64,000 bases of DNA from Cellulosimicrobium protaetiae (GCF_009708005.2 NZ_CP052757.1:1364001-1428000), one strand, 5' to 3'. Shown: positions 39,346 through 47,963, counted from the first letter of the stretch. Translations and numbers: made by a program. Notes: generated by a model from the sequence alone, not told the origin.

Positions 39346-39480
39346 CGCGAGGTAGAACCGTGGTACCGCGAGGTAGAACCGTGGTACCGCGAGGTAGAAC
39401 CGTGGTCGTGCGAGGTAGAACCCTGGTAGCGCGAGGTAGAACCCTGGTCCCGCTTGGCGGCCGACGGTTCTCCCTCCGCG
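39346..39480. repeat. 21-bp repeat cluster C (five clean tandem units plus an inverted partial)
   Basis: Units start at exactly 39346, 39367, 39388, 39409 and 39430, each 21 bp with the core CGCGAGGTAGAACCSTGGT and two variable bases. A decayed inverted unit (CGACGGTTCTCCCTCCGCG, 39462-39480) follows. The array fills the gap between cysS and rlmB. No spacers, so not CRISPR. Confidence 0.93.
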
Positions 39481-39581
39481 AGGAGTCTGGGGGACACTGG
39501 ACCAGGAGCGAGACACGCCGGGCGTCGAACCCGACACGAACTGACCTGAACTGACCTGAACGACGACACGATCGGTACACC

Positions 39582-40595
39582 ATGGCTGGCAACTCACAAC
39601 GACGCGGCGCGACCCGCAAGCCCGGCAGCAAGAAGGGCGCGACCGTCGGCTCCGGCGGGCAGCGGCGCAAGGGCCTCGAGGGTCGCGGGCCGACCCCGAA
39701 GGCCGAGGACCGCGTCTACCACGCGGCGCACAAGCGCAAGGTCGCGGACGAGAAGCGCGCCACGACGCCGACTGGGCGCGGGGGTTCCACGCGGGGCACC
39801 GCCGCCAAGGGCGGTACGTCGCGCGGTGGCGGCCCGAAGGGTCGTGGCTCGGTGCAGGAGGTCGTCGCGGGCCGCAACTCCGTGCTCGAGGCGCTGCGGG
39901 CACGCATCCCGGTCGAGGTGGTCTACCTCGCGTCGCGCCTCGACGCCGACGACCGCACGCGCGAGATCGTCGACATCGTCGCGGGCCGCGGGTACGACCT
40001 CCTCGAGGTCGGCAAGCCCGAGCTCGACCGCCTCACCGACGGCGCCGTGCACCAGGGCGTCGCGATCAAGGTGCCGCCGTACGAGTACGCCGACGTCGAC
40101 GACCTGCTCGACGCGGCCGAGGCGACAGGTCGTCCGCCGCTGATCGTCGCGCTCGACGGCGTGACCGACCCCCGCAACCTCGGCGCCGTGCTGCGCTCCG
40201 CGGGTGCGTTCGGGGCGCACGGCGTGCTCGTCCCCGAGCGCCGGGCCGCGGGCGTCACGGCGTCGGCGTGGAAGGTCTCCGCCGGGGCGGCCGCCCGGGT
40301 GCCCGTCGCGCGGGCGACCAACCTCGTGCGCGCCCTCGGTGAGCTCAAGAAGGCGGGCTGCTTCGTCGTCGGGCTCGACGCCGGCGGGGACACCGCGATC
40401 GGCGACCTCCAGCTCGCGACCGAGCCGCTCGTCGTCGTCGCCGGGTCCGAGGGCAAGGGCCTCTCGCGCCTCGTGCGCGAGGCGTGCGACGTCGTCGCGT
40501 CGATCCCCATCGGGTCGGACACCGAGTCGCTCAACGCCGCCGTCGCGACGGGCATCTCGCTCTACGAGGTCGCGCGGCTGCGTCGCGAGGCCTGA
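39582..40595 (+). CDS. rlmB: 23S rRNA (guanosine(2251)-2'-O)-methyltransferase RlmB
   Basis: SPOUT methyltransferase. A basic, Gly/Lys-rich N-terminal tail (about 85 residues), the substrate-binding domain (VQEVVAGRNSVLEALRARIP), and the trefoil knot: IVALDGVTDPRNLGAVLRSA, VVVAGSEGKGLSRLV and IPIGSDTESLNAAVATGI. 337 aa. Usually linked to cysS-ispF as here. Confidence 0.95.
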   Translation: MAGNSQRRGATRKPGSKKGATVGSGGQRRKGLEGRGPTPKAEDRVYHAAHKRKVADEKRATTPTGRGGSTRGTAAKGGTSRGGGPKGRGSVQEVVAGRNSVLEALRARIPVEVVYLASRLDADDRTREIVDIVAGRGYDLLEVGKPELDRLTDGAVHQGVAIKVPPYEYADVDDLLDAAEATGRPPLIVALDGVTDPRNLGAVLRSAGAFGAHGVLVPERRAAGVTASAWKVSAGAAARVPVARATNLVRALGELKKAGCFVVGLDAGGDTAIGDLQLATEPLVVVAGSEGKGLSRLVREACDVVASIPIGSDTESLNAAVATGISLYEVARLRREA

Positions 40596-40612
40596 GCCTT
40601 CCTCGACACCTG

Positions 40613-40652
40613 TCAGCGCTCCACGGGTCCAGGGACGCGTGGGGCGCTGACG
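40613..40652. terminator. Terminator between rlmB and the DUF4032 gene
   Basis: 14-nt arms GTCAGCGCTCCACG and CGTGGGGCGCTGAC (one G-U). Serves convergent genes. Confidence 0.75.
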
Positions 40653-40664
40653 GCTTTCCAGGTG

Positions 40665-41930
40665 CTAGCCGTAGAACTCGGGGTCCTTCTCACCGGGCGC
40701 GAGGCCGAGGATCGCCTTCTCGTCCGGCCGGTGGCGCAGCACGTTCTCGACGTAGGACTGCGTAGCCTCCGGCATCGGGACGTCGCGGCGGGCGCGCTCG
40801 GAGATGAACCAGCGGTGGTCGAGGATCTCGTGGAACAGCTGCGCGGGTTCGAGCTTGCGGCGCAGGTTGCGGGGCACGGCCTGGATCGTGGGCTCGAACA
40901 CGCCGCTCAGCCAGTCGTGCGCGACGAACTCCTCGTCGTCGTTCTGCCGCTCCGCCGCGGCGCGGAACGAGTCCAGGTCGTTGAGCAGCCGTCGGGCCTG
41001 GTTCTCCTGCACGTCGAGACCCGTGAGGCGCAGCAGACGCCGCGAGTGGTGCCCCGCGTCGACGACCTTCGGCTGGATCTGCACGGTCGTGCCGTCGATG
41101 TCGGTCGTGATCGCGAGCTCGTCGACGTCGAACCCGAGGTTGTTGAGGTGCTCGATGCGCGCCGCGACGCGCCACCGCTCGTTCGCGTCGAACGACTCCG
41201 ACGTGGTCAGCGCCTCCCACAGCTCCTCGTAGCGGGCGACGAGCGCGTCGCCGATCGCGACCTCGTCGACGTCCTCGTCGAGCAGCTCGCCCGCGGACAG
41301 GTCCATGAGCTCGCCGATGATGTTCGTGCGGGCGAGGTCGACGTCGTAGGAGCGCTGGCCGGGGGAGAGCTCGCGGTGCAGGTCGCCCGTCTCGGCGTCC
41401 ACGAGGAACGCCGCGAAGGTCTCCGCGTCGCGGCGGAACAACGTGTTCGAGAGCGACACGTCACCCCAGTAGAACCCCACGAGGTGCAGGCGCACGAGCA
41501 GCACGGCGAGCGCGTCGATGAGGCGCGTCGCCGTGTCCGGACGCAGCGACTGGCTGAACAGCGCGCGGTAGGGGAGCGAGAACTGCAGGTGCTCCGTGAT
41601 GAGCACCGCCTCCAGCCGCTCGCCGTCCGCGTCCTTGCGCCCGGTGATGACGCCCACCGGGACGACGCTCGGCACCTCGAGCCGGCGGAGCTGGCGCAGC
41701 AGCTCGTACTCGCGGTACGCGACCGTCTCGCCGATCTCCTTGATCGCGATGACGCGCCCGGAGAGCCGGACGAACCGCACGATGTGCCGGGAGATACCGC
41801 GCGGCAGCGCCGCGAGGGTCTCGGCCGGCCACTCCTCGAGCGGGATGTCCCAGGGCAGGTCGAGGAGGGCCGGGTCGGGGGCCGACGCGGTGATCTGCAG
41901 GTTGTGCACCGTCACGGGTCCATTGTCCAT
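40665..41930 (-). CDS. DUF4032 domain-containing protein (kinase-like fold)
   Basis: 421 aa. The N-terminal half has lipopolysaccharide-kinase-like features (VRLSGRVIAIKEIGETVAYR, then LHLVGFYWGDVSLSNTLFRR and FLVDAETGDLH, which resemble the catalytic HGD-x-SLSN and DAE positions). The C-terminal half is the DUF4032 domain (RHRPDEKAILGLAPGEKDPE). Widespread in actinobacteria, activity unproven. Start ATG 41930 (MDNGPVTVHNLQ); the extension upstream in frame is Arg/Pro-rich and unlikely to be coding. Confidence 0.85.
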   Translation of the reverse strand: MDNGPVTVHNLQITASAPDPALLDLPWDIPLEEWPAETLAALPRGISRHIVRFVRLSGRVIAIKEIGETVAYREYELLRQLRRLEVPSVVPVGVITGRKDADGERLEAVLITEHLQFSLPYRALFSQSLRPDTATRLIDALAVLLVRLHLVGFYWGDVSLSNTLFRRDAETFAAFLVDAETGDLHRELSPGQRSYDVDLARTNIIGELMDLSAGELLDEDVDEVAIGDALVARYEELWEALTTSESFDANERWRVAARIEHLNNLGFDVDELAITTDIDGTTVQIQPKVVDAGHHSRRLLRLTGLDVQENQARRLLNDLDSFRAAAERQNDDEEFVAHDWLSGVFEPTIQAVPRNLRRKLEPAQLFHEILDHRWFISERARRDVPMPEATQSYVENVLRHRPDEKAILGLAPGEKDPEFYG

Positions 41931-41965
41931 GGTCGCCGCGTGGGCCGGGTGGCTGGGGTGCCTCC

Positions 41966-42083
41966 GCCGACGCCGGAGCGAGGGGCGCGGCGGGTCTACC
42001 ATCCGCCGCTCGTCCCTCGCGGCTCCCGGCTGGTCCCGTCATCACCCACCACGACCCGCCCCACCCCTCGCTCCGGCGTCGGC
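41966..42083. repeat. 31-bp inverted repeat, arms 56 nt apart
   Basis: Left arm 41966-41996 and right arm 42053-42083 are complementary at 29 of 31 positions, including a perfect 20-bp outer part (GCCGACGCCGGAGCGAGGGG). It lies upstream of the DUF4032 gene, between it and a separate terminator. No transposase, target duplication or ORF is in the 56-nt centre. Confidence 0.8.
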
Positions 42084-42102
42084 TCGATGCTCGGCTCGCC
42101 GT

Positions 42103-42141
42103 GCGAGGCGGGCCCGACCCGTGAGGTCGGACCCGCCTCGC
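42103..42141 (-). terminator. Terminator after the TIM-barrel/discoidin gene
   Basis: 17-nt arms (42103-42119 and 42125-42141) with one mismatch and a 5-nt loop, 20 bp beyond the stop. Confidence 0.8.
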
Positions 42142-42160
42142 AACGCGGTGCGGGAGGAGG

Positions 42161-43825
42161 TCAGGCGCAGTCGAGCGCGTCGTGGTCGACGTCGAACGTC
42201 GAGGTGACGTCCTCACCGTCGACCGTCGCGGTGCCCGTGACGGTCACCGACCCGCTCGCGACCGAGGCCGAGCGCACCGCGAACGACTGGTACGCGTTCT
42301 TGCCCGGGGCGACGTCGGCGAACTCGCGGGTGCCGTAGGCCGTCGCGAGGGTCACGTCGACCGGCGAGTCCTCGCCGTTCGCCGCGCGGACGGCGAGGTA
42401 CGCCTGGCCGGCGAGGCACCGCGCCTGCACCTCGACGTCGAGGTCGAGCTGCCCGGCCGGCGTGCCGTAGACCTCGAGCTCGTAGAGCGAGAAGCCCCAC
42501 TGCGTCGCGCGCTCCGTGAGGTAGAGACGCACGTAGCGGCCCGTGCCCGCGACGTCCAGCTCGTCGAACCCGCCGTCACCGTCGGCCACGGTGCGCACCG
42601 TGGTCCAGGTCTCGCCGTCCGACGAGGTCTGGATCTCGTACCCCGACCCGTACGCGGTCTCCCAGTCGATCACGACCTTGCTGAGGTCGTAGCTCGCGCC
42701 GAGGTCCACCGCGATCCACTCCGGGTCGTTCCACGCGCTGCTCCAGCGGGTGCCGGCGTTGCCGTCGACCGCCATCTCGGCCTCGTGACCGGCCTCGTCG
42801 ATGCTGGAGGCCGTCACCGGGCGGCCCAGGGCGAGCGAGTCATCGTCCTCGTTCCCGCCGCCGTCCTCGGACAGGTAGCAGCGGAGGTAGCGGTAGGACT
42901 CCGCGGAGGTCTCGAACGACGGCGCCCAGTCCCACTCGTAGGTGTAGTACTGCACGTACGGCTCGGCCGCGGCGATGATCGCGGGGAGGTCGAGGTCGCC
43001 GTTGCCGAGGGCGACCTGCCGCATGTCGCCCGGCGCGTCGACGTTCACGGCGTCCTTGATGTGGAGGAGCTCGATGCGGTCGCCGTGCTCCGCGATCCAG
43101 GCCGGGACGTCGAGGCCGGCGTCGGCGGCCCAGCCGACGTCGAGCTGGAACGTGACGTAGCGCGGGTCGGTGTTCGCCTCGATGACCTCCCAGGCGCTGA
43201 CCATCTCGCCCGTCACCGGGTGGGGGTACCGCGTGGTGAACTCGCTCTGGTGGTTGTGCAGCGCGATCTTGTTCGCGCCGTTCTCGTGCGCGTACTGCCC
43301 GAGCTGGTTGACGTACGCCGCGGTGGCGACCGCCTCGTCGTACGTGCCGTAGCTCCCCGCCATGCCGCCGGTCCCGATGTAGTCCTGCCCCAGCGCGACG
43401 GCGTAGGCGACCGTCTGGGGCCACGACGCCCAGTCCGTGCTGCCGTGGCTCGACGACACCGCGAGGCCGTGCTCGTCGAGGATCGCCTGGTACTCGCCGA
43501 CCGGCATCGAGTAGGGCTGGTTGTACGGCTCCACGTTCGTGAAGCCGGCGCTCGCGACCTCCCCGAGCACGCGATCGAGCGTCTCGGCGGACGGAGTCCC
43601 CGAGCCGCCGAGCTCCCCGACGTGCGTGTAGAGCTGGATGGAGATCTTGGAGTCGGGGAGGCCCTCGTCGGCGCTGCAGGGCTCGGCCGCGGCGAGGGTG
43701 GTCGGGGGACTGGTCTCGACGGAAGGGTTCGCGACGGCCGGGGCCGCGGCGAGCGTGGCCGCGACGAGTGCGCCGCCCGTCAGGGCCGCGCCGAGGCGCC
43801 GGGACGAAGGGTACGAGATCTGCAT
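42161..43825 (-). CDS. Secreted sugar isomerase/epimerase-like TIM barrel with F5/8 type C (discoidin) domain
   Basis: 554 aa with start ATG 43825, which has GGAG upstream; an earlier ATG at 43867 would put 14 polar residues before the signal peptide. Signal peptide about residues 1-32 (ALVAATLAAAPAVA). Residues about 58-320 are an AP_endonuc_2/xylose-isomerase-like barrel with metal-site motifs NVEPYNQPY, ALHNHQSEF, QLDVGWAADAG and LLHIKDA. About 345-460 is a discoidin/CBM32-type domain (NAGTRWSSAWNDPEWIAVDL). The last about 90 residues are an unassigned beta domain. Probably a glycan-binding enzyme outside the cell; the reaction is unknown. Confidence 0.87.
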   Translation of the reverse strand: MQISYPSSRRLGAALTGGALVAATLAAAPAVANPSVETSPPTTLAAAEPCSADEGLPDSKISIQLYTHVGELGGSGTPSAETLDRVLGEVASAGFTNVEPYNQPYSMPVGEYQAILDEHGLAVSSSHGSTDWASWPQTVAYAVALGQDYIGTGGMAGSYGTYDEAVATAAYVNQLGQYAHENGANKIALHNHQSEFTTRYPHPVTGEMVSAWEVIEANTDPRYVTFQLDVGWAADAGLDVPAWIAEHGDRIELLHIKDAVNVDAPGDMRQVALGNGDLDLPAIIAAAEPYVQYYTYEWDWAPSFETSAESYRYLRCYLSEDGGGNEDDDSLALGRPVTASSIDEAGHEAEMAVDGNAGTRWSSAWNDPEWIAVDLGASYDLSKVVIDWETAYGSGYEIQTSSDGETWTTVRTVADGDGGFDELDVAGTGRYVRLYLTERATQWGFSLYELEVYGTPAGQLDLDVEVQARCLAGQAYLAVRAANGEDSPVDVTLATAYGTREFADVAPGKNAYQSFAVRSASVASGSVTVTGTATVDGEDVTSTFDVDHDALDCA

Positions 43826-43836
43826 GGGACTCCAAT

Positions 43837-43850
43837 TGACAGCGTTGTCG
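43837..43850 (-). promoter_or_regulatory. LacI-type operator candidate
   Basis: TGACAGCGTTGTCG, a near-palindrome (5 of 6 pairs in GACAGC/GTTGTC) matching the TGACARCGYTGTCA shape bound by many LacI-family sugar repressors. It lies 12 nt before the start of the secreted TIM-barrel gene. No LacI gene is in the window. Confidence 0.5.
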
Positions 43851-43994
43851 TTTTGGGTGACGAACATGCAACTTCTGACGTCACGTGTGCAAAAGCAGTC
43901 TCGTGGGCGCCCATGGCCGTGTCAAGGACGGCTCTCGGAGTCCGCTGCGTCGGAGGAGGGCTCGTCGTGCCCGACGGTGCGCCCGCCGGGGAGA

Positions 43995-44040
43995 CGCCGC
44001 AGGGCGGGTCCTCCCGACCGGGAGAACCCGCCCTGCGGCG
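43995..44040 (-). terminator. Strong terminator after msiK
   Basis: 22-nt arms pair at 21 positions around a 2-nt loop (CGCCGCAGGGCGGG at the base), just past the msiK stop in its direction. Confidence 0.85.
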
Positions 44041-44057
44041 GTGCTGCGTGAGGGGTG

Positions 44058-45182
44058 TCAGCTGATGCGCTGGCCCGACGCCGCGCCGAAGACGTGCGAG
44101 TGACCCGGGCGGATCGTCACGTAGATGCGCTCGCCCTTGGCCGGGACGTTGCGCGGGTCGACGCGGACGATGACCTGGTTGTCACCGGCGCCGGAGTGGA
44201 CGTCGGCCTGCGCGGCCAGGTCGCCCTTGAGCGTGCCGTAGACGAACGCGTCGGAGCCGAGCTCCTCGACGATGTTCACCTCGACCGGGAAGGCGGCCTC
44301 GTTCGCCTGCGACACGACGTCGAGGGCCTCCGGGCGGAAGCCGATCGTCACCTTGCCGTTGTCGGCCTCGGTGATCTTCGCGGCCGTCTCGCGCTCGAGC
44401 GTGATGCGGGCCGGGCCCACCTCGGCGACGCCGTTCTTGACCACGAACGTGCCGATGTTCATGGCCGGCGAGCCGATGAAGCCGGCGACGAAGACGTTCT
44501 GCGGGGTGTCGTACATGTCGCGCGGCGTGCCGACCTGCTGGAGCAGACCGTCCTTGAGGACCGCGATGCGGTCACCCATGGTGAGGGCCTCGGTCTGGTC
44601 GTGCGTGACGTAGACCGTCGTGACGCCGAGGCGGCGCTGGAGCGACGCGATCTGCGTACGGGTCTGGACGCGGAGCTTGGCGTCGAGGTTCGACAGCGGC
44701 TCGTCCATGAGGAACACCTGCGGCTGGCGGACGATCGCGCGGCCCATGGCGACACGCTGACGCTGACCGCCGGAGAGCGCCTTCGGCTTGCGGTCGAGGT
44801 ACTCGGTGAGGTCGAGGATCTTCGCAGCCTCCTCGACGCGCTGGCGGATCTCCGCCTTCGGCGTGCCGGCGATCTTCAGCGCGAAGCCCATGTTGTCCGC
44901 GACGGACATGTGCGGGTACAGCGCGTAGTTCTGGAACACCATCGCGATGTCGCGGTCCTTCGGCTGGACGTCCGTGACGTCGCGGTCGCCGATGTAGATG
45001 TGACCGCCGTTGACGTCCTCGAGGCCCGCGAGCATGCGGAGCGACGTCGACTTGCCGCAGCCCGAGGGGCCGACGAGGACGAGGAACTCGCCGTCCTCGA
45101 TGTGCAGGTTGAGCTGGTCCACGGCGGGGCGCTCGGTCCCGGGGTAGAGCCGGGTTGCGTGGTCGTAGGTGACCGTAGCCAT
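44058..45182 (-). CDS. msiK: Multiple-sugar ABC transporter ATPase (MsiK/UgpC type)
   Basis: 374 aa. Walker [20 protein letters not shown]-loop MVFQNYALYPHMSV, signature LSGGQRQRVAMGRA, Walker B VFLMDEPLSNLDAK, switch VTHDQTEALTMGD, then the C-terminal OB-type (TOBE) regulatory domain. No permease or binding protein is adjacent. This is typical of MsiK, a shared ATPase that energises several sugar importers encoded elsewhere. ATG 45182 has GGAGGG 11 nt upstream; further upstream the frame is leader. Confidence 0.92.
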   Translation of the reverse strand: MATVTYDHATRLYPGTERPAVDQLNLHIEDGEFLVLVGPSGCGKSTSLRMLAGLEDVNGGHIYIGDRDVTDVQPKDRDIAMVFQNYALYPHMSVADNMGFALKIAGTPKAEIRQRVEEAAKILDLTEYLDRKPKALSGGQRQRVAMGRAIVRQPQVFLMDEPLSNLDAKLRVQTRTQIASLQRRLGVTTVYVTHDQTEALTMGDRIAVLKDGLLQQVGTPRDMYDTPQNVFVAGFIGSPAMNIGTFVVKNGVAEVGPARITLERETAAKITEADNGKVTIGFRPEALDVVSQANEAAFPVEVNIVEELGSDAFVYGTLKGDLAAQADVHSGAGDNQVIVRVDPRNVPAKGERIYVTIRPGHSHVFGAASGQRIS

Positions 45183-45350
45183 GACTGGTACATCCCTCCA
45201 CCGGCAGGTACGTGCCGGACGATCCGTTGTGCAGTGACGTGCCACGTCGACGTAGCTGTTCGCGATGGCGGACGAGCGTGTCTTCGACGACACAGAAGAA
45301 GTCGGATCCCCGGGTGGTGCAGGTGGGGACCCGACGTCATCGTGGACCCG

Positions 45351-45356
45351 ATACTA
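45351..45356 (-). promoter_or_regulatory. -10 box TAGTAT upstream of msiK
   Basis: On the minus strand TAGTAT is the best -10 in the 273-bp gap; a GTGACG lies 19 bp upstream as weak -35. It would give a leader of about 160 nt. Confidence 0.45.
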
Positions 45357-45418
45357 CTCCCGGTCCTGAGTGCTTCGTCACAGAGCCGGTCACGATCGGG
45401 TAGCGGTTTCGTGGTGGT

Positions 45419-45451
45419 GCCGCCCGCGGCCGACGGCGTGCCGCGGGCGGC
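45419..45451 (-). terminator. Terminator after otsB
   Basis: Perfect 11-bp stem GCCGCCCGCGG/CCGCGGGCGGC, loop of 11 nt, 5 bp beyond the otsB stop. Confidence 0.75.
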
Positions 45452-45455
45452 CACG

Positions 45456-46322
45456 TCACCCGCCCGGGCGTTCCAGCAGGTCGGCGAGGAGGTCGAGCGC
45501 CGCGGCGAGCGCGTCGGCGTCCGCGACGCGCTCCGTCGCGAGCGTCTCGCCGTCGCCGACCTTGATCCCGAGGTCACCCGGTCCCAGGACCGCGAACGCG
45601 GTCTCGTCCGTCGTGTCGTCGCCCGCGTACAGGACGCGGGTGCGTCCCCCCGCCTGCCCGGCGTCCTGCGCGACGACCTCCCGCAGCCGGTCCACGGCCT
45701 CGCCCTTCGAGGTCTCGACCACGCCGACCTCGACCACGTCCTTGCCGTGCATCGCGTGCAGGCCGAGCCGCTCGGCGACCGCGTCGGCGACGGTGACGGC
45801 GGCGCGGGAGTCGGCGTCGGACGCGAGGCGGGTGTGCAGGACGGCGGCGCTCGGCTTGTCCTGGACCCACGCCCCCGCGCGACCCGCGACGGCGTCGGCC
45901 AGCCCCGCGCGGAGCGCGGCCAGCGACTCCTCCTGGGACGACGTGAGCACGAGCGGGACCGCCTCGATCCCGTGCGCGGCGACGTGCCCGGTCTCGGCAC
46001 CGTGGCTGCCCACGAGGTACGTGCCGACCGGTGGCTCGCCGCAGGCCGCGAGGTCCGCGAGGTTGCGGCCGGAGACCAGGGCGAGACGCGTCGTCGTCCC
46101 CTCGAGCGCCGCCGCGAGCCGGTCGACCGCGGCGCGCGCCGCGGGCGCCATCCGGGCCGCGTGCGGGTCGTCGACGAGCGGCGCGAGGGTCCCGTCGAAG
46201 TCGAGCGCGACGAGTCGCGCGTGCGGGTCGGCGGCGGCGTCCGCCGCGAAGGCGCGCACGGCGTCGGCGACGGTTCCGTCACGGCGCCCGGGCGGTGCGG
46301 TGCGGGGCTCGGGCCGCGTCAC
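45456..46322 (-). CDS. otsB: Trehalose-6-phosphate phosphatase
   Basis: 288-aa HAD phosphatase. Motif I DFDGTLAPLVDDP, motif II VSGRN, motif III Lys in KGEAVDRL and motif IV GDDTTDETAF. It removes phosphate from the OtsA product. GTG 46322 overlaps the otsA stop (GTGA). The reading frame stays open to 50336 upstream, but that part runs antisense or out of frame through otsA and the kinase gene and is not coding. Confidence 0.93.
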   Translation of the reverse strand: MTRPEPRTAPPGRRDGTVADAVRAFAADAAADPHARLVALDFDGTLAPLVDDPHAARMAPAARAAVDRLAAALEGTTTRLALVSGRNLADLAACGEPPVGTYLVGSHGAETGHVAAHGIEAVPLVLTSSQEESLAALRAGLADAVAGRAGAWVQDKPSAAVLHTRLASDADSRAAVTVADAVAERLGLHAMHGKDVVEVGVVETSKGEAVDRLREVVAQDAGQAGGRTRVLYAGDDTTDETAFAVLGPGDLGIKVGDGETLATERVADADALAAALDLLADLLERPGG

Positions 46323-47803
46323 GCGCCGACCTCGGCTCGCAGCCCGCGGTCCTCGGGTGCGTCGCTCGCACGCCGGTGCGGCACGCGCGACGGCATCGCC
46401 GTGAGGACGCCGAGGAACGACTGCGACCACTTCGCGACGTCGTCGTTGAGGACCTTGCGACGCAGACGGCGCATGCGCTTGCGCTGCTCGCGGTGGTCCA
46501 TGTGCGCGGCCGCCACGATGATGTCCTTCATCCCGTCGATGTCGTGCGGGTTGACGAGGAGCGCGCCGGAGGAGAGCTCGTCCGCGGCGCCCGTGAACTC
46601 CGAGAGGACCAGCACGCCGTGGTCGTCGGAGCGCGCGGCGACGTACTCCTTGGCGACGAGGTTCATGCCGTCGCGCAGCGCGGTCACGAGCATGACGTCC
46701 GCCGCGAGGTACAGCGCGGCCATCTCCTCCGGCGGGTAGGAGTGGTGCAGGTAGTGGATCGCGGCGTGCCCGATCTCCGCGTACTCGCCGTTGATGCGGC
46801 CGACCGCACCCTCGACGTGCTCGCGCAGCTCCTGGTAGGCGTCCACGTTCTCGCGGCTCGGGCTCGCGACCTGCACGAGCGTCGCGTGCTCGACGTCGAG
46901 GCGGCCGTCCTGCAGCAGCTCGCCGTACGCCTTGATGCGGTGCCGGATGCCCTTGGTGTAGTCCAGTCGGTCCACGCCGAGCATCATGATGTCCGGGTCG
47001 CCGAGGTCGGCGCGGATCTCGCGCGAACGCTGCTGCACCTCGGGCGAGCGCGCGAGCTCGTCGAAGCGGCGCGAGTCGATCGAGATGGGGAACGCGGCGG
47101 CGCGGACGTGACGGTCGCGCCCGTCCTCGCCCGGGACCGTGATCATCGGCCCGCGCGTCGTGTGCGCGCGCAGGCGCCGGACCGCGCGGATGAAGTTCGC
47201 GGCGTCGCCCGCGCGCTGGAAGCCCACGAGGTCCGCGCCGAGCAGGCCGTCGAGCACCTGCCGCCGCCACGGGAGCTGCTGGAACAGCTCGAGCGGCGGG
47301 AACGGGATGTGGTTGAAGAACCCGATCCGTACGTCCGGGCGCTGGGCGCGGATCATCTGCGGGACGAGCTGGAGCTGGTAGTCGTGGACCCACACCACGC
47401 CGCCCTGCGCAACCTGGGCCACGGCGGCGTCGGCGAAGCGCTGGTTGACGCGGCGGTACGCGTCCCACCAGGTGCGGTGGTAGGTGGGCGGCGAGATCAC
47501 GTCGTGGTAGAGCGGCCAGAGCGTGTCGTTGGAGAAGCCCTCGTAGTAGCGCTCGATCTCGTCCGCGGAGAGGGTGACGGGGACGAGGCGCATGTCGTCG
47601 GCGTCGAACGGCTCGCTCGCGAGGTCGGGCGCGCCGGACCAACCGACCCACGCGCCGTCGGACGCCTGCATGACCGGCTCGAGCGCCGTGACCAGGCCTC
47701 CTGGCGAGCGGTTCCACTCGACGTGGCCACCGGGTCCGACCGTGAAGTCCACGGGCAGCCGGTTCGCCACCACGACGAGATCGAATCCGTCTTTGCCGGT
47801 CAA
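46319..47803 (-). CDS. otsA: Trehalose-6-phosphate synthase
   Basis: GT20 enzyme, UDP-glucose plus glucose-6-phosphate. VVVANRLPVDF at the N-terminus, WVHDYQLQLVPQMIRAQRP, GFFNHIPFPP, GVDRLDYTKGIRHR and EFTGAADELSSGALLVNPHD. 494 aa. It starts with TTG (47803-47801), supported by AAGGAG 7 nt upstream; no ATG or GTG fits as well. The N-terminal MTGKDGFDL leads straight into the first strand. Confidence 0.95.
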   Translation of the reverse strand: MTGKDGFDLVVVANRLPVDFTVGPGGHVEWNRSPGGLVTALEPVMQASDGAWVGWSGAPDLASEPFDADDMRLVPVTLSADEIERYYEGFSNDTLWPLYHDVISPPTYHRTWWDAYRRVNQRFADAAVAQVAQGGVVWVHDYQLQLVPQMIRAQRPDVRIGFFNHIPFPPLELFQQLPWRRQVLDGLLGADLVGFQRAGDAANFIRAVRRLRAHTTRGPMITVPGEDGRDRHVRAAAFPISIDSRRFDELARSPEVQQRSREIRADLGDPDIMMLGVDRLDYTKGIRHRIKAYGELLQDGRLDVEHATLVQVASPSRENVDAYQELREHVEGAVGRINGEYAEIGHAAIHYLHHSYPPEEMAALYLAADVMLVTALRDGMNLVAKEYVAARSDDHGVLVLSEFTGAADELSSGALLVNPHDIDGMKDIIVAAAHMDHREQRKRMRRLRRKVLNDDVAKWSQSFLGVLTAMPSRVPHRRASDAPEDRGLRAEVGA

Positions 47804-47951
47804 TGGAGTTCTCCTTGAGCTTCGATGGATCGCGCCTGGGTAGCCCAGGGTAGTCGGCCCACCCGACGCGCGGTCGGGCCGTCCACCCCTCCGGAGCGGG
47901 CCACCGGTGCCGGCGGGCCGCTCCGTGAGGCGGCCACGGGCGTGCTGCGGC

Positions 47952-47957
47952 TACCTT
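47952..47957 (+). promoter_or_regulatory. -10 box TACCTT before the kinase gene
   Basis: TACCTT ends 6 nt before ATG 47964; leaderless type, and it decides against the upstream ATG 47907. Confidence 0.55.
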
Positions 47958-47963
47958 GTCACC

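Noticed and set aside
39346-39450. Could the tandem 21-bp array be a CRISPR?
   Set aside because: Units are contiguous with no spacers, only five copies, and no cas genes.
41966-42083. Insertion-sequence ends
   Set aside because: The 56-nt interior has no transposase and no flanking duplication is visible, so I list it only as an inverted repeat.
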